From an uncultured Acidobacteriaceae bacterium (lineage in GTDB: Bacteria > Acidobacteriota > Terriglobia > Terriglobales > Acidobacteriaceae), in the NCBI GenBank assembly GCA_903849645.1, contig CAINJJ010000023.1, positions 62,001 to 126,000 of the forward strand: a stretch of 64,000 nucleotides of DNA, written 5' to 3'. The position numbers were made by a program, and so were the translations under genes. Every line of letters starts with the position of its first letter. Position 1 is the stretch's first letter. The notes beneath the pieces are model-generated. The model made no database searches. It saw only the letters and a program-made list of their open reading frames with translations, and was not told the origin of the DNA. Positions 25,394-33,863 of the stretch are shown in pieces.

Positions 25394-27007
25394 ATGCAGT
25401 GGACGATCAAGCGGAAGTTGACCCTGGGATTCGGCCTTGTGGCGGTGATGATTTTTGGCATTGCTGGTTTTGAGCACTGGGCCAGGTCGCGGGTCGAGTC
25501 CACCGCGCAGGCGATAGCGCGGACCGGCGCCATGCTTTACGACTTTCAATACCTGATCTCGTATGTGCGCGGGGTGACGGTGGCGCAGCGAGCCTATCTT
25601 ATCTCCGGCGACGAAGCGGCAATTGCGGGCATCCCGGCCATGCGCAAGGACGCCGACGTGGTGGCGGAGAGAGTCAAGAGTTCCCTGAGCGGCGACCAGG
25701 AACAACTGGCGCACTTTGCAACCTATCAGGGCTATATTTTGCAGCGGCGCGCGTTTGTGAACAAGCTGAATGCGGCGCGGAAGGAGCAGGGCTTTGAGCC
25801 GGCCAGGGCACTCTTTGACACGGGGGAGGATGACCGGCTGCTGGCTTCAATCCAGACGGAGTTCGACGCCATGAAGGCCACCGCACAGGCCAGGCTGGAG
25901 GCGGAAGAGGCGGCGGACGAGCAACTGCAGCGCTGGACTACGGGGGCCGAAATCACTACAGGTGGCCTGGCCCTGGTGCTGCTGGCGGGCATCGCGCTGG
26001 CGCTGACCCGCTCGGTGACGCGCAATGTGCAGATCTCGGTAGAGATGGTGGGCGCGATGGCGCGGAAGGACCTGTCGGGCGCCGACGGGCAACCTGCGAG
26101 CGACGACGAGTTGGCCGCGGCTATTGCGGCCATCAACGGGATGAAGCACGCAATGGCCGGGGCCCTGGCGGAGGTGGCCCGGTCATCCGGGCAGGTGGCG
26201 GCGGCGGGCGCGGAAATCGAATCCACCGCCCGGCAGATCTCCGACACAACCCATGTGGAACAGAGAAACGTGGAGCAGTTCGCCTCCTCTGTGGCGGAGA
26301 TGAACGCGGCGGTCAAAGACGTGGCCGAAAACGCGGAGCACGCGTCCATGGCGGCCAACGATGCGTTTTCAACCGCCAACTCCGGGCGTGACGTAGTGGC
26401 CCAGACGCGCGAGGCCATGAACCGCATCAGTGAGTCTGTGAGAACCGCCTCGACCGACATCACCTCGCTGGGCGCGGAGACGCAGAGCATCGGCGAAGTG
26501 GTGCGGATTATCCAGGAGATTGCTGGGCAGACCAACCTGCTGGCGCTGAACGCGGCCATTGAAGCGGCGCGGGCGGGCGAACAGGGCAAGGGGTTTGCCG
26601 TGGTAGCGCAGGAGGTGCGGGTGCTGGCGGAGCGCACTGCGAAGTTCACAAAGGAGATTGCCGGCAAGGTGGAGACGGTGCAAATGGGCGCCGAGCGCGC
26701 GGTTCAGTCGATGGTTCAGGGCGAGGCCGTGGTGAGCGAGGGGGTGAGCCAGTTCAACCGGGTCTCGTCGGCGCTGGACGCCATCACGCAGCGGGTGGAG
26801 GCGGCGCAGCAGGGGATCGCCATGATTGCCACCGCAACGACGCAGCAGTCGGCCGCCACCGCGGGGCTGACGGAGAACATCCACAATATCTCGGACGAGG
26901 TGAACAACACCGCGACCCAGATTGACCAGACGGCGACGGCCTGTGCCGAGTTGGCAAGGCTCGCCGCGATTCTGCAGCAGGTGGTGGACGGCTTCCGGTT
27001 GCCTTAG
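25394..27007 (+). CDS. Methyl-accepting chemotaxis protein with CHASE3 sensor domain
   Basis: Chemoreceptor of 537 residues. TM1 at about 8-27 ([18 protein letters not shown]); a helical CHASE3 periplasmic domain with [20 protein letters not shown]2 at about 184-203 ([19 protein letters not shown]); HAMP-like linker; then the cytoplasmic signalling domain with the invariant hairpin [20 protein letters not shown] and [12 protein letters not shown]. It lacks a C-terminal CheR-tether pentapeptide. No che genes are nearby, so this is an orphan receptor that must couple to a chemotaxis or other signalling array elsewhere. Confidence 0.93.
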   Translation: MQWTIKRKLTLGFGLVAVMIFGIAGFEHWARSRVESTAQAIARTGAMLYDFQYLISYVRGVTVAQRAYLISGDEAAIAGIPAMRKDADVVAERVKSSLSGDQEQLAHFATYQGYILQRRAFVNKLNAARKEQGFEPARALFDTGEDDRLLASIQTEFDAMKATAQARLEAEEAADEQLQRWTTGAEITTGGLALVLLAGIALALTRSVTRNVQISVEMVGAMARKDLSGADGQPASDDELAAAIAAINGMKHAMAGALAEVARSSGQVAAAGAEIESTARQISDTTHVEQRNVEQFASSVAEMNAAVKDVAENAEHASMAANDAFSTANSGRDVVAQTREAMNRISESVRTASTDITSLGAETQSIGEVVRIIQEIAGQTNLLALNAAIEAARAGEQGKGFAVVAQEVRVLAERTAKFTKEIAGKVETVQMGAERAVQSMVQGEAVVSEGVSQFNRVSSALDAITQRVEAAQQGIAMIATATTQQSAATAGLTENIHNISDEVNNTATQIDQTATACAELARLAAILQQVVDGFRLP

Positions 27008-27104
27008 AGCCTGTGGTGAAGGTCCTGATTTCGAGAGGCTTCTCTCGGAGGCTGAATATGCTGCGGAAAGAGGGCTGCCTGGCGGTCAGAGCCCTTTAAG
27101 AGCA

Positions 27105-27175
27105 TCCCTCAGGGGCTAAATCCCTGTTGATTATAGGTCACTTACGGCACGACTGAAGTCGTGCCCTGACACTTC
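27105..27175. repeat. REP-like double palindrome, intergenic copy
   Basis: Near twin of 11372-11443 in alaS: CCTCAGGGGCT start, the identical palindrome GGCACGACTGAAGTCGTGCC (27146-27165) and the same end CCTGACACTTC. The first palindrome is decayed here (AGGGGCTAAATCCCT) and the spacer is diverged. Confidence 0.85.
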
Positions 27176-27341
27176 GATGGCTCTTATGGAGATCTTCTGC
27201 AGCCTGGGAAGCCTGGCGTTCGTGCGGGTGCGTTTTCCGGCACAGCGCCCGGCCCGACCCAGAGGGTACCCCGGCACCCCGGTACCCGGCCGTTCCCTTT
27301 CAAATCTCGACTCTCGCCACAGACTGCGGGGGAGCGCGTGT

Positions 27342-27382
27342 GGTTTCCCATGTCCCCAAGTGCGAGGGACCTGGGGCAACCG
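27342..27382 (-). repeat. Dispersed hairpin repeat, copy C
   Basis: Read on the minus strand it gives GGTTGCCCCAGGTCCCTCGC followed by ACTTGGGGACATGGGAAACC, matching copies A and B with a few substitutions. Confidence 0.65.
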
Positions 27383-27550
27383 GTCGGGGTGGGGAGCGAG
27401 TGACCGGTGTCACAGCGAGGCACTTTGGGGAAGCCGAGAATGATTCGGGCTTTTGAGAGGGGTTTTCGCATGGTTGAGCGCCTTTTTTGGACGCGGGCCG
27501 GGCGGGAGCCGAGCGCCGGCTGGGATGGGCGCCCGCGGAGGCAGATGGGC

Positions 27551-28885
27551 ATGAACTGGCGCGAAGAGTACGGCGCGAAGTGCAGGAGCGCCGCAGAGGC
27601 GCTGGAACTGGTCGAGTCCGGCGACCGGGTGTGGATACAGTCGGGCTGCGGGACGCCTTCGGTTCTGGTGGATGCGCTGGTAGAGCGGGCGGCAGAGCTG
27701 CGCGGCGTAGAGATCGTCCACATGAAGACCCTGGGCGAGGCGGCGTATACGCGGCCGGAGTTCGCGGGGCACTTCCGGCACCGGGGGCTGTTCCTGGGCG
27801 AGAACGTGCGCGAGGCGATTGCGGCGGGGCGCGCGGACTATACGCCGATTTTTCTGAGCGAAATCGAGGGTCTCTTTACGAACGGGGCGCTGCCGCTGGA
27901 CGTGGTGCTGATGCAGGTGACGCCGCCGGACGATCACGGGTTTCTGAGCCTGGGCACGACGGTGGACTGCACGCTGAACGCGGCGCGGGCGGCGCGGGTG
28001 GTGATTGCGGAGGTGAACGAGCGGATGCCGCGCACCCACGGGGAGACGAGCCTGCATGTGAGCCACCTCACGGCGGTGGTGGAGACGCGGCGGGCGCTGC
28101 TGGAGCTGCACGCGGAGCCGTTCTCAGAGCTGCAAAGGCGGATTGCGGAGAACGTGGCGGCGCTGATTCCGGACGGAGCGACGCTGCAGACGGGGATTGG
28201 GGGGATTCCCGACGCGGTGCTGGCGTGCCTGGGCGACAAGCGGGACCTGGGGATTCACACGGAGATGTGTTCGGACGGGGTGATCGACCTGATGGAAGCG
28301 GGTGTGCTGACGGGGGAGCGGAAGTCGCTGCACCGGGGCAAGGCGGTGCTCTCGTTTGTGCTGGGGTCGCAGCGGCTGTTCGATTTTGTGGACGGGAATC
28401 CGAGCTTCGAGTTCCGGCCGATCTGCTATACGAACGATCCGTACGTGGTGGCGCAAAACGAGCGGATGGTGGCGATCAACTCGGCGATCCAGGTGGATTT
28501 GACGGGGCAGGTGTGCGCGGACTCGATGGGGACGCGGCCCTTCAGCGGGTTCGGAGGGCAGGTGGATTTCATTCGCGGGGCGGCGCGGTCAAAGGGCGGG
28601 GTGCCGATTATCGCACTGCCCGCGACGGCGCGGCACGGGGCGGTTTCACGGATTGTGCCGGTGCTGGAGCCGGGGGCGGGGGTGGTGACTTCGCGGGCGG
28701 ACGTGCACTGGGTGGTGACGGAACATGGAGCGGCGTACCTGCATGGGAAGTCGCTGCGGGAACGGGCGGAGGCGCTGATTGCCATTGCCGAGCCGCAGTT
28801 CCAGGCGGAGCTGGAGGAGTTTGCGGTGAAGGCGCATTATCTGGAGCGGAGAACGGCGGAGTTAGCGGAGTTGGGCGCGCGTTAG
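27551..28885 (+). CDS. Acetyl-CoA hydrolase/transferase family CoA-transferase
   Basis: Class I type CoA-transferase of the Cat1/4-hydroxybutyrate CoA-transferase group, 444 residues. I use ATG 27551 ([10 protein letters not shown]), with GGAGG 9 nt upstream; ATG 27545 and the frame from 27407 are less likely. Two Rossmann-like halves are visible, with the glycine-rich IQSGCGTPS and [12 protein letters not shown], and the catalytic glutamate in [12 protein letters not shown]. The C-terminal motif [20 protein letters not shown] is typical. Its place at the head of a 2-oxoacid:ferredoxin oxidoreductase/ilvE operon suggests that it moves CoA between short branched acyl groups and acetate or another acid; that substrate is inferred. 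Confidence 0.88.
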   Translation: MNWREEYGAKCRSAAEALELVESGDRVWIQSGCGTPSVLVDALVERAAELRGVEIVHMKTLGEAAYTRPEFAGHFRHRGLFLGENVREAIAAGRADYTPIFLSEIEGLFTNGALPLDVVLMQVTPPDDHGFLSLGTTVDCTLNAARAARVVIAEVNERMPRTHGETSLHVSHLTAVVETRRALLELHAEPFSELQRRIAENVAALIPDGATLQTGIGGIPDAVLACLGDKRDLGIHTEMCSDGVIDLMEAGVLTGERKSLHRGKAVLSFVLGSQRLFDFVDGNPSFEFRPICYTNDPYVVAQNERMVAINSAIQVDLTGQVCADSMGTRPFSGFGGQVDFIRGAARSKGGVPIIALPATARHGAVSRIVPVLEPGAGVVTSRADVHWVVTEHGAAYLHGKSLRERAEALIAIAEPQFQAELEEFAVKAHYLERRTAELAELGAR

Positions 28886-28916
28886 CGGAGTTTGTTGTGG
28901 CACGAGAGGAGTTGGA

Positions 28917-29186
28917 ATGAGCGATGCGGTGAAGCAGGATCGCGGGATGTTGCGGGTGAAGGCGGAAGAGTGCAAGGGGTGCGGGCTGTGCGTGGAAGCG
29001 TGCCCGCCGAAGGTGATCGGGCTGAGCGAGCGGCTGAACCACTATGGCTATCGCACGGCGACGTATGCGGGCTCGGGCTGCACGGGGTGCGGCATCTGCT
29101 TTATGGCGTGCCCGGAGCCGGGAGCGATCACGGTGATGCAGCGGGTGAATCATCCGACGGGGGCGAGCGAATGCACAAGCAACTGA
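28917..29186 (+). CDS. 4Fe-4S ferredoxin subunit (delta type) of a 2-oxoacid oxidoreductase
   Basis: 89-residue ferredoxin with two [4Fe-4S] motifs: [13 protein letters not shown] and [15 protein letters not shown]. It is the separate delta-type subunit of KOR/VOR complexes, carrying electrons away from the thiamine site. The start follows GAGGAGTTGGA. Its end overlaps the next gene by 16 nt, which points to tight coupling with the alpha subunit. Confidence 0.9.
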   Translation: MSDAVKQDRGMLRVKAEECKGCGLCVEACPPKVIGLSERLNHYGYRTATYAGSGCTGCGICFMACPEPGAITVMQRVNHPTGASECTSN

Positions 29187-30265
29187 TGAAGGGCAATGAA
29201 GCGATTGTGAGGGCCGCGATTCTGGCTGGATGCCGCGGGTTCTACGGATATCCGATCACGCCGGCGAGCGAGATTACGGAGGCGGCGGCGGTGTATATGC
29301 CGAAGACGGGCGGGGTCTTTTTGCAGGCGGAGAGCGAGGTGGCGGCGATCAACATGCTGTACGGCGCCTCGTCGGCGGGCGTGCGGGTGATGACGGCGTC
29401 GAGCGGACCGGGGATCAGCCTGATGCAGGAGGGAATCAGCTACATGGCGGGCGCGGAGCTGCCCTGCGTGATTGCGGACATTACGCGGGGGGGACCGGGG
29501 CTGGGGAACCTGGGAGCGGAGCAGAGCGACTATCACCAGGTGGTGAAGGGCGGCGGGAACGGGAACTACCGGACGATCGTGCTGGCGCCGCACTCGGCAC
29601 AGGAGATGGCGGATTTGACGGCGCTGGCGTTTGAGCTGGCGGACCGCTACCGGACGCCTGTGGTGGTGCTGGCGGACGGGTTTGTGGGGCAGATGATGGA
29701 GCCGGTGGAGTTTCCGCAGACGGCGGTGGCGCCGAAGCTGCCGGCGTGGGCGGTGGCGGGGACGGCGGAGTCGCGCGGGAACCTGATCACGAGCCTGCAC
29801 ATGGACATCAACGACCTGGAGGCGCACCTGCGGAAGCTGGAAGCCAAGTACAAGGTGGCGGAGGCGAACGAGACGCGGGCCGAGGAGTGGTTTGCCGAGG
29901 ACGCGGAGATTGTGCTGGTGGGCTATGGGATTGTGGGGCGGATTTTGAAGGCGGTGACGGCGGAGGCGCGGGCGGAGGGAATCAACGTGGGCCTGCTGCG
30001 GCCGATCACGCTGTACCCGTTCCCGAATGCGAACTTTGAGCGGCTCGCCAAGCGGGCAAAGGTGTTTGTGGTGGTGGAGATGAGCAACGGGCAACTGATT
30101 GAGGACGTGCGGCTGTCGTTGAACGGGGCGAGACCGGTGGAGTTCTTGAACCGGATGGGCGGCAACGTGCCGTCGCACGAAGAGGTGCTGGGGTTTGTGC
30201 GGGCGCTGGCCGGGCAATATGGCGCGGCATTGGCGGCGGAAGAGGAGCAGATGGCCCATGTGTAG
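29171..30265 (+). CDS. 2-oxoacid:ferredoxin oxidoreductase, alpha subunit (KorA/VorB type)
   Basis: Oxidative decarboxylation of a 2-oxoacid to acyl-CoA, with reduced ferredoxin. 364 residues from ATG 29171 ([16 protein letters not shown]), overlapping the ferredoxin gene. The N-terminal pyrimidine-binding domain is shown by [28 protein letters not shown] and [15 protein letters not shown]; the transketolase-C-like domain follows near [13 protein letters not shown] and [12 protein letters not shown]. It most resembles the VorB/KorA family used for branched-chain 2-oxoacids or 2-oxoglutarate. The ilvE gene two steps downstream favours a branched-chain substrate, but that is an inference. Confidence 0.9.
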   Translation: MHKQLMKGNEAIVRAAILAGCRGFYGYPITPASEITEAAAVYMPKTGGVFLQAESEVAAINMLYGASSAGVRVMTASSGPGISLMQEGISYMAGAELPCVIADITRGGPGLGNLGAEQSDYHQVVKGGGNGNYRTIVLAPHSAQEMADLTALAFELADRYRTPVVVLADGFVGQMMEPVEFPQTAVAPKLPAWAVAGTAESRGNLITSLHMDINDLEAHLRKLEAKYKVAEANETRAEEWFAEDAEIVLVGYGIVGRILKAVTAEARAEGINVGLLRPITLYPFPNANFERLAKRAKVFVVVEMSNGQLIEDVRLSLNGARPVEFLNRMGGNVPSHEEVLGFVRALAGQYGAALAAEEEQMAHV

Positions 30266-31742
30266 TGAGATGATTTCAGAGTTTGAGGTAAGCCACGGCA
30301 GGCCGAAGGCGTTCTATGACCGCTATGAGCGGAAGGAAGAGCTGAAGCACCTGACGCACTATTGCCCCGGCTGCGGGCATGGGAACGTGCACAAGATGCT
30401 GGCGAAGGCGATTGACGATCTGGGCATCCAGGACCGGACGGTGCTGATCAGCCCGGTGGGCTGCTCGGTGTTCGGGTACTACTACTTTGACGTGGGCAAT
30501 GTGCAGGCGGCGCACGGGCGCGCGCCGGCGGTGGCGACGGCGGTGAAGCGGAGCCGTCCGGAGAGCGTGGTGATCAGCTACCAGGGGGACGGGGACCTGA
30601 CGGCGATCGGGGCGGCGGAGATTTTGCACGCGGCCAACCGGGGCGAGAGCGTGACGGTGATCTTTGTGAACAACGCCGTCTACAGCATGACGGGGGGGCA
30701 GTTTGCGCCAACGACGCTGATTGGGCAGAAGAGCACGACGACGCCGGAAGGGCGCAGCGCAGCCAACGAGGGCTATCCGCTGCATGTGTGCGAACTGCTG
30801 GCGACGCTGGAGGCTCCGGTGTATCTGGAGCGCGTGGGGCTGGGCGACAACCGGCAGATCATGCAGGCGAACCGGGCGATCAGGAAGGCGGTGGAGAACC
30901 AGGTGAAGGGGCTGGGGTTCTCGCTGATCGAGGTGCTTTCGCCGTGCCCGACGATCTGGAAGATGTCTGCGGTGGAGGCGCAGCACTGGGTGCGGGACGT
31001 GATGGAGAAGACGTATCCGCTGGGAGTGTTCAAGGACCGGACGAAGGAGGTGGAGCCGAGGGCCGCCGCGAAGCCTGCGCCGGCGCTCGAGGACCTGCCG
31101 CGGATTCTGGGTGTTGCGGACGAGGATCAGCCGGAGGGAAATCCGCACCCGAGCGGGCGGAGAGAAGGGGTGGACCTGCATGTGCGGGTGGCGGGATTTG
31201 GCGGGCAGGGCGTGCTGCTGCTGGGCGAGGTGCTGGCGGAGGCGGGACTGGACGCGGGGCTGGAGGTTTCGTGGCTGCCGTCGTATGGGCCGGAGATGCG
31301 CTCGGGGACATCGAACTGCCATGTGCGTGTTTCAAGCGATCCGATCGACTCGCCGCTGGTGGCGCTACCGGATGTGCTGGTGGCGATGAACGAGCCGTCG
31401 CTGCGGAAGTTTGACGCGAGCGTGAAGCCGGGCGGGTGGGTGATCTATAACGGGGAGACGTTCCCCGAAGACTGCATCCGCGAGGACGTGCATGTGCTGG
31501 CGCTGCCGTTTACGCACCTGGCGGACGAGCTGGGCGATGCGCGGGCGGCGAACATGGTGATGCTGGGAGCGCTGCTGGAGATGAGCGGGGCGCTGCCGCA
31601 GGAGAGCATCGGCGCAGCGCTGCGGCGGCTGGTGAAGCACGCGAAGTGGGTGGAGCTCGACGAGCGGGCGCTGACGAAGGGGCGGGAGCTTTTCCGAGAG
31701 GCGAGTCCGGCTGCAGAAGAGGAGGTGTGTCATGCGGGCTGA
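30258..31742 (+). CDS. 2-oxoacid:ferredoxin oxidoreductase, fused beta-gamma subunit
   Basis: 494 residues from ATG 30258, overlapping the alpha gene by 8 nt. Residues about 1-275 are the thiamine-pyrophosphate-binding beta subunit: [13 protein letters not shown], the TPP motif [11 protein letters not shown] through [12 protein letters not shown]. After a variable linker rich in Ala/Pro and charged residues (about 275-315), residues about 315-494 are a complete gamma subunit beginning [18 protein letters not shown] with [15 protein letters not shown]. In most VOR/KOR operons these are two genes; here they are one continuous frame. It overlaps ilvE by 11 nt. Confidence 0.92.
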   Translation: MCSEMISEFEVSHGRPKAFYDRYERKEELKHLTHYCPGCGHGNVHKMLAKAIDDLGIQDRTVLISPVGCSVFGYYYFDVGNVQAAHGRAPAVATAVKRSRPESVVISYQGDGDLTAIGAAEILHAANRGESVTVIFVNNAVYSMTGGQFAPTTLIGQKSTTTPEGRSAANEGYPLHVCELLATLEAPVYLERVGLGDNRQIMQANRAIRKAVENQVKGLGFSLIEVLSPCPTIWKMSAVEAQHWVRDVMEKTYPLGVFKDRTKEVEPRAAAKPAPALEDLPRILGVADEDQPEGNPHPSGRREGVDLHVRVAGFGGQGVLLLGEVLAEAGLDAGLEVSWLPSYGPEMRSGTSNCHVRVSSDPIDSPLVALPDVLVAMNEPSLRKFDASVKPGGWVIYNGETFPEDCIREDVHVLALPFTHLADELGDARAANMVMLGALLEMSGALPQESIGAALRRLVKHAKWVELDERALTKGRELFREASPAAEEEVCHAG

Positions 31743-32703
31743 CGGCGATCCGAACCTGACGGTCTATTTTGGCGGGGAGTATGTGCGCCTGGGCGACGCG
31801 AAGGTGGGCATCCTGACGCATGCGCTGCACTATGGGACGGGCGTGTTTGAGGGGATAAGGGCGCACTGGGATGAAAACGCGCGGGAGCTCTACCTGCTGC
31901 GTGCGCGGGAGCACTATGAGCGGTGGAAAAGGAACTGCGGGATTCTGCGGATCAACGTCCCGGGGGCGGAAGAGTTGTGCGCCATCACGCTGGAGCTGAT
32001 GCGGAGGAACGGATTCAAGACCAACGTGTATGTGCGGCCGCTGGCCTACAAGTCAGCGGAGCGGGTGGGCGTGAGCCCGGACGACGAGGATGCGTTCTCG
32101 CTGATTGCGCTGCCGTTTGGCGACTACCTGCATGCGGAGAAGGGGCTTCATGCGGGGGTGAGTTCGTGGAGGCGGGTGGAGGACAACGCGATTCCGGCGC
32201 GGGCGAAGATCTGCGGGGCGTATGTGAACAGCGCGCTGGCCAGCGACGAGGCGCGGCGATGCGGATTTGACGAGGCGATTTTTTTGAACGAGAGCGGGCA
32301 CGTGGCGGAGGGCGCGACATGCAACATCTTCATGATGCGCAGGGGCAAGCTGATTACGCCGCCGGTGACGGAGAACGTGCTGGAGGGGATTACGCGGGAG
32401 TCTGTGATGGAGCTGGCGCACGCGGAGCTGGGACTGAAGATTGTGGAGCGGCCGATCGACAGGAGCGAGCTGTATGTGTGCGACGAGCTGTTCTTTACGG
32501 GGACGGCGGTGGGGGTTGCGCCGATTGTGCGTGTGGATCACAGGGGGGTTGGGGACGGGGAGATCGGGGCGACGACGCGCAAGGTGCAGCAGCTCTACTT
32601 TGACGCGACGCATGGGCATTTGAAGGATTACCGGAAGTGGCTGACGCCGGTTTATCACGTGGGGACGGAGGCGTGGCTGGACCGGAGTCTGCTGGCGCTG
32701 TGA
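31732..32703 (+). CDS. ilvE: Branched-chain amino acid aminotransferase
   Basis: Fold IV PLP enzyme, 323 residues, interconverting Val/Leu/Ile and their 2-oxoacids. The signature VGILTHALHYGTGVFEGIRAH is at the N-terminus, the PLP lysine is in ARAKICGAYVNS, and the glutamate region NESGHVAEGATCNIFM and the GxxxGITRESV stretch follow. It closes the operon, so transaminase, oxidoreductase and CoA-transferase could together link branched amino acids with branched acyl-CoAs, which are primers for iso-fatty acids. Confidence 0.93.
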   Translation: MRADGDPNLTVYFGGEYVRLGDAKVGILTHALHYGTGVFEGIRAHWDENARELYLLRAREHYERWKRNCGILRINVPGAEELCAITLELMRRNGFKTNVYVRPLAYKSAERVGVSPDDEDAFSLIALPFGDYLHAEKGLHAGVSSWRRVEDNAIPARAKICGAYVNSALASDEARRCGFDEAIFLNESGHVAEGATCNIFMMRRGKLITPPVTENVLEGITRESVMELAHAELGLKIVERPIDRSELYVCDELFFTGTAVGVAPIVRVDHRGVGDGEIGATTRKVQQLYFDATHGHLKDYRKWLTPVYHVGTEAWLDRSLLAL

Positions 32704-33306
32704 GCGGGCCTGGAGGCTCGGCGCAGGAGTCTCAGGGGCGAGAGGACTGGCTTGAAGAGCCTCGCAGGAGCCATCATCAGAAATCTGTCAAATGGCGGGG
32801 AGAGTGGATGCGAGTCTAAGTTATTGAAAATAAGAAATAAAATTGGGCGCATTTTTCTTGCCGGGAATTAGCGTGCAATTGGGTAAGCTAAGAACATTCA
32901 AACAGAAAAGGCAAAACAGGGGAGCGCGCAGGCGGCTCTCCTGATTTTATTCGGACTACTTCAACGGGCAAGCGGGCGTGAGGAGAGACGGGGAATATCT
33001 TCGGAGGAGCGCATGGCGTGTTGACCTTTGGGCGGGGCCGCGGCGGAGCGAAGGTGGCGGCTGAAGGAGCGGCGGGCAGGCGCGGGGAGAGATTCGAGGG
33101 GATTCGGGAGATCTCCGGGTTGAGGCCAAGTTGCGAGGGGCTGTGACGAGCGGCTTCCTGAGGAGTGAGAAGCGGCGGGGCATTCGCGGCAGACGGTGGA
33201 CCAATTCGGGGAATGAAGGGGCGATTCCGCAGTGGGATTGCCCCTTTCCCTTTTCTACGGAACAGCAAGCGAGTCCGTGGACTGATGGGACGGGATTGGC
33301 GGAAGG
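32704..33306. other. Gene-free region between the ilvE operon and the phage block
   Basis: About 600 bp. It has an AT-rich island at 32815-32880 (unusual for this genome), a good terminator at 32917-32951 and a purine-rich remainder with no convincing reading frame. Here the host operon gives way to phage-type genes. I see no tRNA gene or att-like direct repeat. Confidence 0.6.
32917..32951 (+). terminator. Intrinsic terminator downstream of ilvE
   Basis: 9-bp stem CAGGGGAGC (32917-32925) with GCTCTCCTG (32935-32943), one G-T pair, 9-nt loop, followed by ATTTTATT. It lies about 215 bp after ilvE and could instead end a short transcript starting in the AT-rich island. Confidence 0.7.
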
Positions 33307-33627
33307 ATGTTGGCAGCAAGAAAGCGGAAGGGCGTGGCGAAGAAGCCGCGCGCGACGGTGGCGAGGGGAAGGCAGAGCAACCTCGCCATGGAGAAGATGA
33401 GCGCGGAAGCGAGCAAAACCCTGGAAGAGCACAGTGCGGCGATTGCAGAGGCGATGGCGAAGAGCGCGATGAAGGGGAGCGCGGCTGGCACACGGATGCT
33501 CGTTGCGCTCGCAGCTGGGCAGTTTTGCGTGGAAGAGAAGCAGGAAAAGCGGAGGACGCGCAGCCTGGCCAGCGCACTGGCAGCCGAACCGGAATGGAAG
33601 GACGAAGGGGCTGAGGCAACTGTTTGA
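33307..33627 (+). CDS. Small basic protein at the head of the phage block
   Basis: 106 residues, not recognised with confidence. The N-terminus is basic (MLAARKRKGVAKKPRATVARGR), then an alanine-rich helix (LEEHSAAIAEAMAKSAMKGSAAGTRMLVALA) and a C-terminus RRTRSLASALAAEPEW. The pattern of a basic start plus an A-K/G-x-A-A-L-x-L helix recalls small terminase-associated proteins, which fits its place upstream of terL, but this is weak. A downstream ATG at 33388 could be the start. Confidence 0.5.
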   Translation: MLAARKRKGVAKKPRATVARGRQSNLAMEKMSAEASKTLEEHSAAIAEAMAKSAMKGSAAGTRMLVALAAGQFCVEEKQEKRRTRSLASALAAEPEWKDEGAEATV

Positions 33628-33863
33628 GCCAGCTTCGCAGGATGGAAGGTGAAAGACAAACACCCGGACCTGACTTCTCCGCAAAACGAGAAGACTGAGC
33701 AGAACCGGGACGGCAGGAGGCTTTCCACGCCGGGGAGTTGCGAGAGGTTGAGGCGTGGAAGGCCTGGCCGTTGGGATGAGCAGAGCGGGGCTCTTTTGAA
33801 AACAGGGGCAAAGGGACGGCATGGAGTTGTTTGCCGTGAATCCAGGAGAAGGAAGAGACAGGG

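Larger units (their letters stand above)
27008..27550. other. Gene-free region rich in dispersed repeats
   Basis: 543 bp between the chemoreceptor and the CoA-transferase genes. No credible gene. It carries the double palindrome at 27105-27175 and hairpin repeat copy C at 27342-27382 within about 280 bp of each other. The promoter of the downstream operon must lie here or just after; I cannot pick it out. Confidence 0.7.

Noticed and set aside
27487-28920. A long open frame overlapping the CoA-transferase in another plus-strand frame
   Set aside because: Gly/Ala-rich shadow; the CoA-transferase frame carries all family motifs.
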